Source: CAVVYA01 sp963752345
GTDB lineage: Bacteria; Pseudomonadota; Alphaproteobacteria; SMXQ01
Assembly: GCA_963752345.1 (NCBI GenBank)
Contig: CAVVYA010000002.1
Coordinates: 1-64,000, forward strand
Length of the DNA stretch: 64,000 nt
Reading direction: 5' to 3'
The notes beneath the pieces are model-generated. The model was not told where the DNA came from and did not search any database. It worked only from the letters and a program-made list of their open reading frames with translations. This document shows, piece after piece, positions 35,985-44,228 of this stretch; position 1 is the stretch's first letter; each line of letters opens with the position of its first letter. Position numbers and translations under genes: made by a program.

Positions 35985-36359
35985 TCAATCCTCAGGCAGC
36001 AATTTGTGAACGGCGGCCAAGAACTCCGCCACCACGATCGGCTTTCGCAGGTATCCGTCGAAGCCCAGCGAACGGACCTTTTCTTCATCGCCGGGCATCG
36101 GGAACGCGGTCACGGCAATCACGGGGATATGTTTCAAAGACCCGTCCTGCTTGATCCAGCGCGTGACTTCGATGCCCGATATATCCGGCAGTTGAATGTC
36201 CATGACGATGAGATCGGGGCGGTATTCCCGCGCGAGAGACAGGGCTGATGCCCCATCGTAAGCGCATACGGTCACGTAGCCCGCCACGCGCTTGAGCACA
36301 TCGCAGAAAAGCGTCATGCTCATCTCGTTGTCCTCGACGACCAGGATCGTTTTCGACAT
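35985..36359 (-). CDS. divK: DivK-like single-domain response regulator
   Basis: 124 residues, receiver domain only. The start ILVVEDNEMSMTLFCDVLKR, phospho-acceptor Asp in LIVMDIQLPDISGIEVTRWI and Lys in GYLRKPI are present. MDIQLPDISGIEV and the D-N-E-x-N/S-M start are typical of DivK, the cell-cycle/polarity receiver of alphaproteobacteria, but single-domain receivers are numerous, and pleD, usually next to divK, is absent here. Convergent with the SDR gene. Confidence 0.75.
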   Translation of the reverse strand: MSKTILVVEDNEMSMTLFCDVLKRVAGYVTVCAYDGASALSLAREYRPDLIVMDIQLPDISGIEVTRWIKQDGSLKHIPVIAVTAFPMPGDEEKVRSLGFDGYLRKPIVVAEFLAAVHKLLPED

Positions 36360-36580
36360 TCACTCCACCAATGCCAAGAATCTCGTCTCGGGTTCGGCAT
36401 GCGCCGTTCTCTGGCGCACGGCTGATGACGCCGGACTGCCGGCGCACACTACATCACCTTGTGGCGAGGGATCGGTAAGAGCGTCCAGGTCCGTGGTGAG
36501 CACGGGCTTCGGCCCGCGGACGATGCTCAGTTCCACGATGATGGTCGATATGGTCAGTCCAGGAGTTCCTGAACCGTTGG

Positions 36581-37309
36581 TCAGCGGCTCGACTGGGCGA
36601 TGCTGCTGGACGGCGCGGTGCCCGCCACTTCGCGGATCAGCTTGTGCAGCACGGCATCGGAGAAATCATGAAAGCCGGTGGCCGGCACCATGAATGCGCC
36701 CGGCCCGCCGATGACGTTCTGCTCGAAGAAGACATCCAATCCGGGATAATCGGTGAGGATCGGCAGGCCGTTGACGGTAATGCCGCGCCCGTTGGCAAAG
36801 TCGCGTCCGCTTGCGGCCGAGCGCCCCTGATTGGTCGGCCCGTCACCCGATACGTCGATGACCTTGCGTTCGCCCTCGAAGCCGCTGCGCTCGAACAGCG
36901 AGACGGAGTAGAAGATCGCCTCGCCCACCGCGGTGCCGCCGCCGTAGAGGGCGCGCGGGGTGGACAGCAGTTGCTGGGCGACGCGCTCGGCGCTGTCGGC
37001 GTCCTTGATCACGGTCCATGGCACGACGATCACCTGCAATCCGCGGCCGGTCCACTCCACGTAGGTGACCGCGATCGCCTGCTCACCGCCGCTGCGAATC
37101 GCGTTGAGCACGCGCGGATCGCGCAGCGCCTGGGCGTAGCCCATTCTTTGCAGCGCGTGCTCGCCATCGTCGATGCTGCCGGACGCATCGGCTGCCAGCA
37201 CCAGTTGCACGTCGACATTGGTCGCGTGCGCAGCCGTGACGGCATATGGATTGCCGAGTGTGATGAAGAGGCTCGCGGCGAGGCATCGGGCAATGACGCG
37301 AAACGGCAT
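36581..37309 (-). CDS. DUF1194 VWA-like exported protein
   Basis: A 242-residue protein with an N-terminal signal peptide (RVIARCLAASLFITLGNPYA to AHA) and a von Willebrand factor A-like DUF1194 domain. The MIDAS start is VQLVLAADASGSIDDGEHAL (DxSxS); VTYVEWTGRGLQVIVVPWTV and VIDVSGDGPTNQG follow. Periplasmic or exported, metal-ion-dependent adhesion-type fold, function unknown. An upstream extension of the open frame to 37525 has no signal peptide and is not used. Isolated between the DivK-like and PadR-like genes. Confidence 0.85.
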   Translation of the reverse strand: MPFRVIARCLAASLFITLGNPYAVTAAHATNVDVQLVLAADASGSIDDGEHALQRMGYAQALRDPRVLNAIRSGGEQAIAVTYVEWTGRGLQVIVVPWTVIKDADSAERVAQQLLSTPRALYGGGTAVGEAIFYSVSLFERSGFEGERKVIDVSGDGPTNQGRSAASGRDFANGRGITVNGLPILTDYPGLDVFFEQNVIGGPGAFMVPATGFHDFSDAVLHKLIREVAGTAPSSSIAQSSR

Positions 37310-37415
37310 GAACACGCGGAATCCCCCTTGCCGACGCGGCGGCGATCGTCGAGAGCAGGATGGTAGGACGGTGAACGACGGGCGGTCTACTGCAAAAGCC
37401 CGGCCGTTCGCGCCG

Positions 37416-37949
37416 TCAAAGCCGGGCGGCGAGAGCTTCGAACCACGACAGACGGTCCTGCGCCTGGGCGATGTCATGGTCGAGCCAGGCAAGGAACGGG
37501 CCTGGGCGGCCCGATTGCCGGCCACGCAGATCGAGCAGCCGCGCCAGCTCGACCCGGCAGGCCTCGATCAGCAGCGTCGTCTGGTCATGCTGTTCGGCGG
37601 CGGGCAACAGGGGCAGGAATCGCAGCTTCAGGGCGACGACCAGCTTGTTGAGGTCGTTGAACGGCGTGCGCACCGTGGCCAGCATGAGATTGACGAATTC
37701 GGCGCGGCCCTTGGCGGTCAGTTCGAAGGCCGGCTCAGCCTCAGTGCCCTCGCGCGGCCGCACCAGTTCTTCGATGCGCAGCAACTCGAGAGAGCTGCCC
37801 ATGGCATCGGGCGAGGGCCCCATGATGTGATGGACGAAATCGCGCACCGCGCTGGCGAGCGCGCCATACGTCATCGGCTGCTCGGCCAGCATGCCGAGGG
37901 CGGCAAGTCGCAAGGCTTCTTTCGGCATCAGCGAATGGTCGGAGAACAT
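37416..37949 (-). CDS. PadR-like winged-helix regulator
   Basis: 177 residues. The N-terminal half resembles a PadR winged helix: EALRLAALGMLAEQPMTYGA, then SSLELLRIEELVRPREGTEA and FELTAKGRAEFVNLM. The C-terminal half is helical (RVELARLLDLRGRQ ... WLDHDIAQAQDRLSWFEALA), comparable to the dimerisation domain of PadR/VirA-activator types. It lies 18 bases downstream of hemA on the same strand, so it is probably co-transcribed and may link to tetrapyrrole control, but that is inference. The recognition is by fold pattern and is moderate. Confidence 0.6.
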   Translation of the reverse strand: MFSDHSLMPKEALRLAALGMLAEQPMTYGALASAVRDFVHHIMGPSPDAMGSSLELLRIEELVRPREGTEAEPAFELTAKGRAEFVNLMLATVRTPFNDLNKLVVALKLRFLPLLPAAEQHDQTTLLIEACRVELARLLDLRGRQSGRPGPFLAWLDHDIAQAQDRLSWFEALAARL

Positions 37950-37967
37950 CGCTGGCTTTCACTTGGT

Positions 37968-39179
37968 TTAAGCCGCTGAGCGGATATTGAGCCGCGCCCA
38001 GACGTCGCTCAGCGCCGCGACCAGATCGTCCATCATCGCGTCGGTGTGCGCCGGGTTCGGCGTGATGCGCAGGCGCTCGCCACCCTTGGGCACGGTCGGA
38101 TAATTGATCGGCTGGATATAGATGCCGTGCCGGTCGAGCAGCTCGTCGGTGGCGAGCTTGCACAGGCGGGCATCGCCGACCAGCACCGGCACGATATGGC
38201 TCGGCGATTCCATCACCGGCAGGCCGGCCTGCTTGAGCAGGCGCTTCAATCGCTCGGCACGGTCCTGATGGCGCCGGCGTTCGGCATCGCTCGCTTTCAG
38301 ATGGCGCACGCTGGCCAGCGCGGCGGCGGTGATCGCCGGCGGCAAGGCCGTGGTGAAGATGAATCCCGGCGCGAAGCTGCGCACCGCGTCGATCAGCGGT
38401 GCCGAGGCGGCGATATAGCCGCCATGGGCGCCGAATGCCTTGGCCAGCGTGCCTTCGATGACCGTGACGCGGTGGGCATTGCCCTCGCGGTCGCAGATGC
38501 CGCCACCGCGCGGGCCGTACATGCCGACCGCATGCACCTCGTCGATATAGGTCATGGCGCCGTAGCGGTCGGCCACATCGCAGATCGCGTCGACCGGCGC
38601 GATGTCACCATCCATCGAATAGATCGATTCGAAGGCGACGATCTTGGGCGCGGCCGGATCCGCGGCGCGCATCAGTTGCTCGAGGTGCGCGGGATCGCTG
38701 TGGCGGAAGATGCGCTTCTCGGCGCCGGAATGCTTGATGCCCTGGATCATCGAGGCGTGGTTGAGCGCGTCGGAAAACACGATGCAGCCGGGCAGCAGGC
38801 GGGCGATCGTGCTCAGGGTCGCCTCGTTCGACACGTAGCCCGAGGTGAACAGCAGGGCGGCGTCCTTGCCGTGCAGGTCGGCCAGTTCGCGCTCGAGCAG
38901 CACGTGATAGTGGTTGGTGCCCGAGATATTGCGGGTGCCGCCGGCGCCCGCGCCGCAGGCCCGCAGCGCTTCGGTCATCGCTTCGAGCACGACCGGGTGC
39001 TGGCCCATGGCCAGGTAGTCGTTGCTGCACCACACCACGACCTCGGCCTTGGCGGCACCGCCATGCCGGCGGGCATAGGGGAAGGCGCCGGCCCGGCGCT
39101 CGAGATCGGCGAACACGCGGTAGCGGCCCTCGGCTTTGAGCCGGGCGATCGCCGCAGTAAAGAAACTATCGTAGTCCAT
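37968..39179 (-). CDS. hemA: 5-aminolevulinate synthase
   Basis: A 403-residue PLP enzyme joining glycine and succinyl-CoA (Shemin pathway), the alphaproteobacterial route to haem. Features: VVWCSNDYLAMGQHPVVLEA, CGAGAGGTRNISGTNHYHVL, LNHASMIQGIKHSGAEKRIF, YIDEVHAVGMYGPRGGG and the PLP-lysine segment EGTLAKAFGAHGGYIA. The C-terminus GERLRITPNPAHT is conserved. Start ATG 39179 gives the usual MDYDSFF. Its presence instead of GluTR supports alphaproteobacterial origin. Upstream of a PadR-like gene in the same direction. Confidence 0.96.
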   Translation of the reverse strand: MDYDSFFTAAIARLKAEGRYRVFADLERRAGAFPYARRHGGAAKAEVVVWCSNDYLAMGQHPVVLEAMTEALRACGAGAGGTRNISGTNHYHVLLERELADLHGKDAALLFTSGYVSNEATLSTIARLLPGCIVFSDALNHASMIQGIKHSGAEKRIFRHSDPAHLEQLMRAADPAAPKIVAFESIYSMDGDIAPVDAICDVADRYGAMTYIDEVHAVGMYGPRGGGICDREGNAHRVTVIEGTLAKAFGAHGGYIAASAPLIDAVRSFAPGFIFTTALPPAITAAALASVRHLKASDAERRRHQDRAERLKRLLKQAGLPVMESPSHIVPVLVGDARLCKLATDELLDRHGIYIQPINYPTVPKGGERLRITPNPAHTDAMMDDLVAALSDVWARLNIRSAA

Positions 39180-39352
39180 AGGCCTATATACGGTTCCTGG
39201 CGGTCGGCCGTCCACTCACCAAACTGGCAGGCAGCGATGCAGGGGCGGCAAGGAAACCCGAGTTTACACGCCGCCCGGCGCAGTTGCCAACCCGAGCGGC
39301 AGGCGCATCCCGCGTCCATGGCGCGGTGCGGACTGATAGTGCCGGGAAGGGC

Positions 39353-40141
39353 CTATTTCGCGGGCCGCGCCGGGTCGGCGGGCTTCGTGGGGGCGGGGGC
39401 CGTCGTCGGGCCTGGGCTGGCGGGGCTCGAAGCCGTCCGCGCTTGCTGGTAGTAGGCCGCGGCTGCGGCGAAATCCTGGTCGCTGAGCCGTTTGGCCAGC
39501 ACCGTCATCTGGGCCCCGCCGTCATTCTTGCGCTGGCCCTTTTTCCACAGTTGAAGCTGCTGGTTGACGTAGGGGCCGAATTGGCCGGCCAGATAGGGAA
39601 TGATCGGCGGCTGACCGATCCCTGCCGGGCCGTGGCAGTTGTTGCAGGCCGGAACTTCTTTTGCGCCGTCACCGATGGCCGCCAGTCTCTCGCCCAGGAT
39701 GATCAGGCCCTTGTCACCCGGGGCCAGCTTGGGAAACGGCTCCTTGGCGGTCGCGTAATAGGCCGAGACGTCCAGGGCATCGGTGTCCGACAGGCTCTGG
39801 GCGACGGTGCTCATGATGTCGTTGGTCCGCCGGTTCGCCGCATAGTCCTGCAACTGCTTGATCATATAATCGCGCGGCTGGCCGAACAGCCGGGGAAAGC
39901 TGCCGCTGCCATCGGGATTGCCGTCCACCGCGTGGCACGAGACGCAGGCGGGCGCGCCTGCCGGGGTGCCTTCGGCGGCGATCTGCGCGCCGCGCTTGGC
40001 ATCGCCTTGGCGCGCCGCGTTCTGGCCATGGGCCAATTCCATGGTGACTCGGGATATCACCGCCATGGCGATCAGGCAGCTCACGATGATGAGGAGACGC
40101 CTCAAGTCGGAACCAGCCGGCCGGGGGATGTTGCGCCTCAT
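39353..40141 (-). CDS. Dihaem cytochrome c, subunit of the GMC dehydrogenase
   Basis: 262 residues: one N-terminal membrane anchor/signal (LLIIVSCLIAMAVISRVTME) and two class-I cytochrome c domains. The haem sites are ACVSCH and ACNNCH, with axial Met candidates in DYMIKQL/IMSTVAQ and AQMTVLAKRL regions. The C-terminal tail is Pro/Ala-rich (SPASPGPTTAPAPTKPADPA). The start ATG overlaps the stop of the GMC flavoprotein gene. Periplasmic electron acceptor that passes electrons from the flavoprotein to the quinone pool or an oxidase. The classic gluconate dehydrogenase cytochrome has three haems; this one has two. Confidence 0.88.
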   Translation of the reverse strand: MRRNIPRPAGSDLRRLLIIVSCLIAMAVISRVTMELAHGQNAARQGDAKRGAQIAAEGTPAGAPACVSCHAVDGNPDGSGSFPRLFGQPRDYMIKQLQDYAANRRTNDIMSTVAQSLSDTDALDVSAYYATAKEPFPKLAPGDKGLIILGERLAAIGDGAKEVPACNNCHGPAGIGQPPIIPYLAGQFGPYVNQQLQLWKKGQRKNDGGAQMTVLAKRLSDQDFAAAAAYYQQARTASSPASPGPTTAPAPTKPADPARPAK

Positions 40142-41907
40142 GTCGGGACCAGCGGGCCGGGGGATTTCAGATAGCGGTTCTTGATGGCATCCGCCGCCCA
40201 GTAGGTCAGGGCGCCGACCGTGCCGGTCGGGTTGTAGCTGGCATTCTGCGGAAAGGCGGAGGCACCGACCACGAACAGGTTCGGCACGTCCCAGCTCTGC
40301 AGATAGCGGTTGACGGCGCTCGTCTTCGGATCGGCGCCCATCACCGCGCCGCCGGTATTGTGCGTCGTTTGATACAGCGTGGCATTGTAAGGCGCCTTGC
40401 GCGGGCCGCCACCGACTTGGCGGCCGCCCATGGCGCGGCCGATCTCCAGCGCCTTGTCGGTGCACCAGGCCGACATGCGGATGTCGTTGGCGGGAAAATC
40501 GAACGTCATGCGCAGCAGCGGCTGGCCCCAGGCATCCTTGTAGGTCGGATCGAGATCGAGATAGTTGCCGCGCATCGCCATCGACGAGCCGTGGACATTG
40601 AGCGCCACGGTATGGTTGTAGCTGCGCGCGATCGCCCGTTTCCAGCCGAGGCCCCAGGTCGGCGTGCCCGGCGGCACCGGATTGAACTCGATCGGCCGGC
40701 CGTTGGTCTGGATCGCGCCGATGTAGGCGCCGCCAATGAACCTGTGCGGCGCGTGATCGAAATTGTCGCCGCCGAAGTCGTCGACCATAGTGCCGTTCGC
40801 GCCCGACGCCATGAACGGGTTAATGTTGACGTCCGCGTCGTAGAACACCTGCACGCCGGACGTGGTCTGGTAGGCATAGTTGCGCCCGGTGGTGCCTTCG
40901 CCCGTGGCCGGGTCGTAAGGCTTGCCGATGCCCGAGAGCAGCAGCATGCGGACGTTGTTGAGCGCGTAGCTCGTCACCAGCACGAGGTTGGCCGGCTGCT
41001 CGAATTCGCGGCCGCTGCTGTCGGCGTAGGTGACGCCGGTGGCTTGCTTGCCCGTGCTATCGAGATTGATTCTCAGCACATGGCAGCCGGTGCGCAGCTC
41101 GAAATTGGGATTCTTCAACAGGATCGGCAGCACGGTGGTCTGCGGGCTCGACTTCGCGTAATGCTCGCAGGCGAAGCGCTCGCAAAAACCGCAGAACACG
41201 CAGGTATTGAGCTCGATGCCCTCGGGATTTGTATAGGGTTGGCTCAGATTGCCCGACGGTTGCGGGTAGGGGTGATAGCCCAAGCCGCTGACCGCCTTGC
41301 GGAACAGCGCGGCGAAATAGGGCTCCTTCTGCGCCGGCGTCGGGTAGGGCCGCGAGCGCGGCGCCTCGAATGGATTGCCGCCCGGCAGTATCTTGCCCTT
41401 GACGTTGCCGGCAGTACCGCTGATGCCACACAGGTATTCGAAGCGGTCGTAATGCGGCTCGAGCTCGTCGTAGGTGACGCCCCAGTCCTGGATGGTCAGC
41501 TCGGGGTCCATGAACCCGCGCCCATAGCGTTCGTCCATGCGCGAGCGCAGCACGAAATCGGCGACCTGGAAGCGGAAGGTCTGGCCGTTCCAGTGCACCA
41601 TGCTGCCGCCGACCCCGGTGCCCGGCAGGAAGCCGGAGATGCGGCGCAGGGGCAGCGCGGTCTGGTTGGCGGCGTTGCGGAAGGTGAAGGTCTCGCGCGT
41701 GGTGTCCACCATCAGCGCCTTGCGCACGGCGAAGCGCAATTCGTCGTGCATCGCGGGCGACTGGAAATCCGGCACCGTGTCACGCATCAACCCGCGCTCC
41801 AGCCCCACGACCTTCAGACCAGTGGTGACCAATTCCCTGGCCAGCATGATCCCGGTCATGCCGGCGCCGATCGTCACAACATCGACGGGATCGAGACGGT
41901 CGGCCAT
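40138..41907 (-). CDS. GMC oxidoreductase, large subunit of gluconate 2-dehydrogenase-type complex
   Basis: A 589-residue FAD flavoprotein. The FAD-binding start is VVTIGAGMTGIMLARELVTT; RRISGFLPGTGVGGSMVHWN and the C-terminal HNTGGAVMGADPKTSAV plus FVVGASAFPQNASYNPTGTV are typical of GMC enzymes of the gluconate/glucose/2-keto-gluconate dehydrogenase class. A cysteine cluster, NTCVFCGFCERFACEHYAK, matches the 3Fe-4S ligand region known in bacterial FAD-glucose dehydrogenase. No signal peptide: it is expected to ride out with the Tat-targeted subunit 3 encoded 19 bases upstream. The sugar or sugar-acid substrate cannot be fixed. Confidence 0.88.
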   Translation of the reverse strand: MADRLDPVDVVTIGAGMTGIMLARELVTTGLKVVGLERGLMRDTVPDFQSPAMHDELRFAVRKALMVDTTRETFTFRNAANQTALPLRRISGFLPGTGVGGSMVHWNGQTFRFQVADFVLRSRMDERYGRGFMDPELTIQDWGVTYDELEPHYDRFEYLCGISGTAGNVKGKILPGGNPFEAPRSRPYPTPAQKEPYFAALFRKAVSGLGYHPYPQPSGNLSQPYTNPEGIELNTCVFCGFCERFACEHYAKSSPQTTVLPILLKNPNFELRTGCHVLRINLDSTGKQATGVTYADSSGREFEQPANLVLVTSYALNNVRMLLLSGIGKPYDPATGEGTTGRNYAYQTTSGVQVFYDADVNINPFMASGANGTMVDDFGGDNFDHAPHRFIGGAYIGAIQTNGRPIEFNPVPPGTPTWGLGWKRAIARSYNHTVALNVHGSSMAMRGNYLDLDPTYKDAWGQPLLRMTFDFPANDIRMSAWCTDKALEIGRAMGGRQVGGGPRKAPYNATLYQTTHNTGGAVMGADPKTSAVNRYLQSWDVPNLFVVGASAFPQNASYNPTGTVGALTYWAADAIKNRYLKSPGPLVPT

Positions 41908-41926
41908 GAAACGACTCCCTGCGTTG

Positions 41927-42697
41927 CTATGGCAGCTTCGGCGGAATGTTCGGATCGGGGTGGATGTGCCCTTCGGCGTCCTGGGCCAGGCTCATCGGCT
42001 CGCGGTCGATCTTGATGCCGTGCTTGTCGACGAGGTCGTAGTAGGAGGCATAGGCGCCGGGGAATCCGATCATGCGCCACGCCATCATGTCGCGGTTGCC
42101 GCCATAGACCGGATCGCTGAAGAATCCTTCGACCGTGGCCTGCCACAGATCGGCAAAGAACACGCGGCCCGGCACGCCGCCGAGGTCCTTGCTGCCGGTT
42201 TCCAGTTCTTTCAAATAGGCGTCCTGCTGCTCGGCCGTCATCTTGGCGAAGGGCGTGCGCGACAGCTCTTTGTTGATCGCGCCAAGCGCCGTGCGAAACA
42301 GCTCGGCCGGCGTATAGGGCAGTTGGTAGCCCTGGCCCGGCAACCCGCTTTGCCATGGACCGCCGCGATAGAGCCGCTCGCCGGCACCCCAGGCGCCGGC
42401 CATCTGCTTGTCGATGTAGTTGGTGACGCCGCATTCGAGCGCGCCCGGCCATTGATCATCCGCCGGAATCAGCCGCGCGACCGCGGCTTCGAGGAAAGCC
42501 GCCTCGGCCGCGTTGAAGAAGACGTATGTGATCGGCGGTTGATTGCTCGCGCGCGGTGGCGCGGCGGGTCTCGGCGCCTGCGCGACGCCGACGCTCGGTT
42601 GCGCCACCGCGCCGCCGGCCAACATGGCAGGCGTCAAGACAACGGCTCCGGCCGCGCCTGCTTTCTTGATCAGTCCTCGACGAGAAATCTTGGACAT
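41927..42697 (-). CDS. Gluconate 2-dehydrogenase subunit 3-like, Tat-exported
   Basis: A 256-residue small subunit. A Tat signal is visible: SRRGLIKKAGAAGAVVLTPA with twin Arg, ending near GAVAQ. The mature part has YVFFNAAEAAFLEAAVARLI then PADDQWPGALECGVTNYIDK, as in gluconate_2-dh3 proteins that carry the flavoprotein across the membrane. First gene of a three-gene operon with the GMC flavoprotein and dihaem cytochrome c. Start 42697 is preferred over an in-frame ATG at 42793 because it places the twin-arginine motif near the N-terminus. Confidence 0.88.
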   Translation of the reverse strand: MSKISRRGLIKKAGAAGAVVLTPAMLAGGAVAQPSVGVAQAPRPAAPPRASNQPPITYVFFNAAEAAFLEAAVARLIPADDQWPGALECGVTNYIDKQMAGAWGAGERLYRGGPWQSGLPGQGYQLPYTPAELFRTALGAINKELSRTPFAKMTAEQQDAYLKELETGSKDLGGVPGRVFFADLWQATVEGFFSDPVYGGNRDMMAWRMIGFPGAYASYYDLVDKHGIKIDREPMSLAQDAEGHIHPDPNIPPKLP

Positions 42698-42807
42698 CGC
42701 GAACTCCGGATCCCGTCCATGTGGACGACGGATGTTCGAGGTAATCCGGAACGACGAAAAGATATCAGGCGACGCGGCAACGCGATGTGACAAATGTCAT
42801 GACGCCG

Positions 42808-44202
42808 TCAAATCTTACGGTGCAGCTCCGCCTCGGCGTCGTCGAGCGCGCGGCCGATACGGTCGAGCATCGCCTCGATCTGCGGCGGCTCGATGACAAG
42901 CGGCGGACAAATGCCGATGACGTCGCCGAGCGCGCGGGTGATGAGCCCGTGCGCCTGCGCATGGCGGGCGATCATCGCGCCGACACGGCCCGGCGGGTCG
43001 AAGGGTGTTTTATTTTTCTTATTGGCAACCACTTCGATGCCGGCGATCAGGCCGATGCCGCGCACCTCGCCGACCAGCGGATGGTCGGCGAAGCGGCGCA
43101 GGCCGGCTTGCAGGATCGGGCTCATCTCGCGCACATGGCCGGGAATGCCGCGCTCCTGGTAGATGCGTAGCGTCTCGATGGCGACCGCCGCCGGCACCGG
43201 GTGCGCGGAATAGGTGAAACCGTGACCGAAGGTGCCGATGCGGGCGCTCTCCTCGGCGATGGCGTCGTAGAGCGGCTGATTGATGAGGAGCGCGGAAATC
43301 GGCTGGTAGCCGCTCGACAGCGCCTTGGCCAGCACCATCATGTCGGGCTCGAGCCCGAAGGTCTCGCTGCCGAACATGTTGCCGGTGCGGCAGAAGCCGG
43401 TGATCACCTCGTCGGCGATGAACAGGATGTCGTGCCTGCGCAGGACCGCCTGGATTTTGTCGAAGTAGGTGGCGGGCGGCACGATGATGCCGCCGGCACC
43501 CTGCACCGGCTCGGCGATGAAGGCGGCGATCGTGCCCGGTCCTTCGCGCAGGATCAACGCTTCGAGATTGGCGGCGAGCCGCGCCGCGAATTGGTCCTCG
43601 CTCTCGCCCGGCTCGGCGTAGCGATAGTGGTGCGGACAGTCGGCGACGAGAAATCCGGGAAGGGGCAGGTCGAAGCTGCGCTGATTGTTGGGTAGCGCGG
43701 TCAGGCTTGCCGCGGCGATCGTCACGCCGTGATAGGCCTTCTGGCGGCCGATGATCTTTTTCTTTTCGGGCCGGCCGCGCGCATTGTTGACGTACCAGGC
43801 GAGCTTGATCGCGCTGTCCACAGCCTCGGATCCAGAATTGGCGAAGAACACGCGGGCCATGGGGACCGGCGCGATGGCGAGCAGCATTTCGGCCAGTTCG
43901 ATGGCGCGGTCGTGGGATTTGCCGCTGAACAGATGATAGAACGGCAGCCGGTTCAGCTGCGCCGCGGCGGCGTCGGCCAAGCGCTTCTCGCTGAAGCCGA
44001 GGCTGGCGCACCACAGGCCCGCCATGGCTTCGATGTAGCGATTGCCCTGGTCGTCGATCACATGAATGCCGTCGCCGCCGGTGATCACCAGCGGGCCGGC
44101 CTGCTCATGGGCCTTCAGGTTGGTATAGGGATGCAGCAACGACGCGACATCGCGCGCCGCGAGAGAATTGGGATTGCGAACGGACGAGCCGGTGTCGGTC
44201 AT
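42808..44202 (-). CDS. Class-III aminotransferase (omega-amino acid:pyruvate type)
   Basis: A 464-residue PLP aminotransferase. NANSGSEAVDSAIKLAWYVN-type sequence (ARVFFANSGSEAVDSAIKLA), KAYHGVTIAAASLTALP, FIAEPVQGAGGIIVPP, DEVITGFCRTGNMFGSETFG and the PLP lysine in MMVLAKALSSGYQPISA are all present. The YHLFSGKSH and PLPGF..DCPHHYR segments are typical of the omega-aminotransferases that act on beta-alanine, putrescine, taurine or aromatic amines with pyruvate. Substrate cannot be decided. Intact, monocistronic. Confidence 0.9.
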   Translation of the reverse strand: MTDTGSSVRNPNSLAARDVASLLHPYTNLKAHEQAGPLVITGGDGIHVIDDQGNRYIEAMAGLWCASLGFSEKRLADAAAAQLNRLPFYHLFSGKSHDRAIELAEMLLAIAPVPMARVFFANSGSEAVDSAIKLAWYVNNARGRPEKKKIIGRQKAYHGVTIAAASLTALPNNQRSFDLPLPGFLVADCPHHYRYAEPGESEDQFAARLAANLEALILREGPGTIAAFIAEPVQGAGGIIVPPATYFDKIQAVLRRHDILFIADEVITGFCRTGNMFGSETFGLEPDMMVLAKALSSGYQPISALLINQPLYDAIAEESARIGTFGHGFTYSAHPVPAAVAIETLRIYQERGIPGHVREMSPILQAGLRRFADHPLVGEVRGIGLIAGIEVVANKKNKTPFDPPGRVGAMIARHAQAHGLITRALGDVIGICPPLVIEPPQIEAMLDRIGRALDDAEAELHRKI

Positions 44203-44228
44203 GGCGGCACACTACGCGACGGCGCGTG

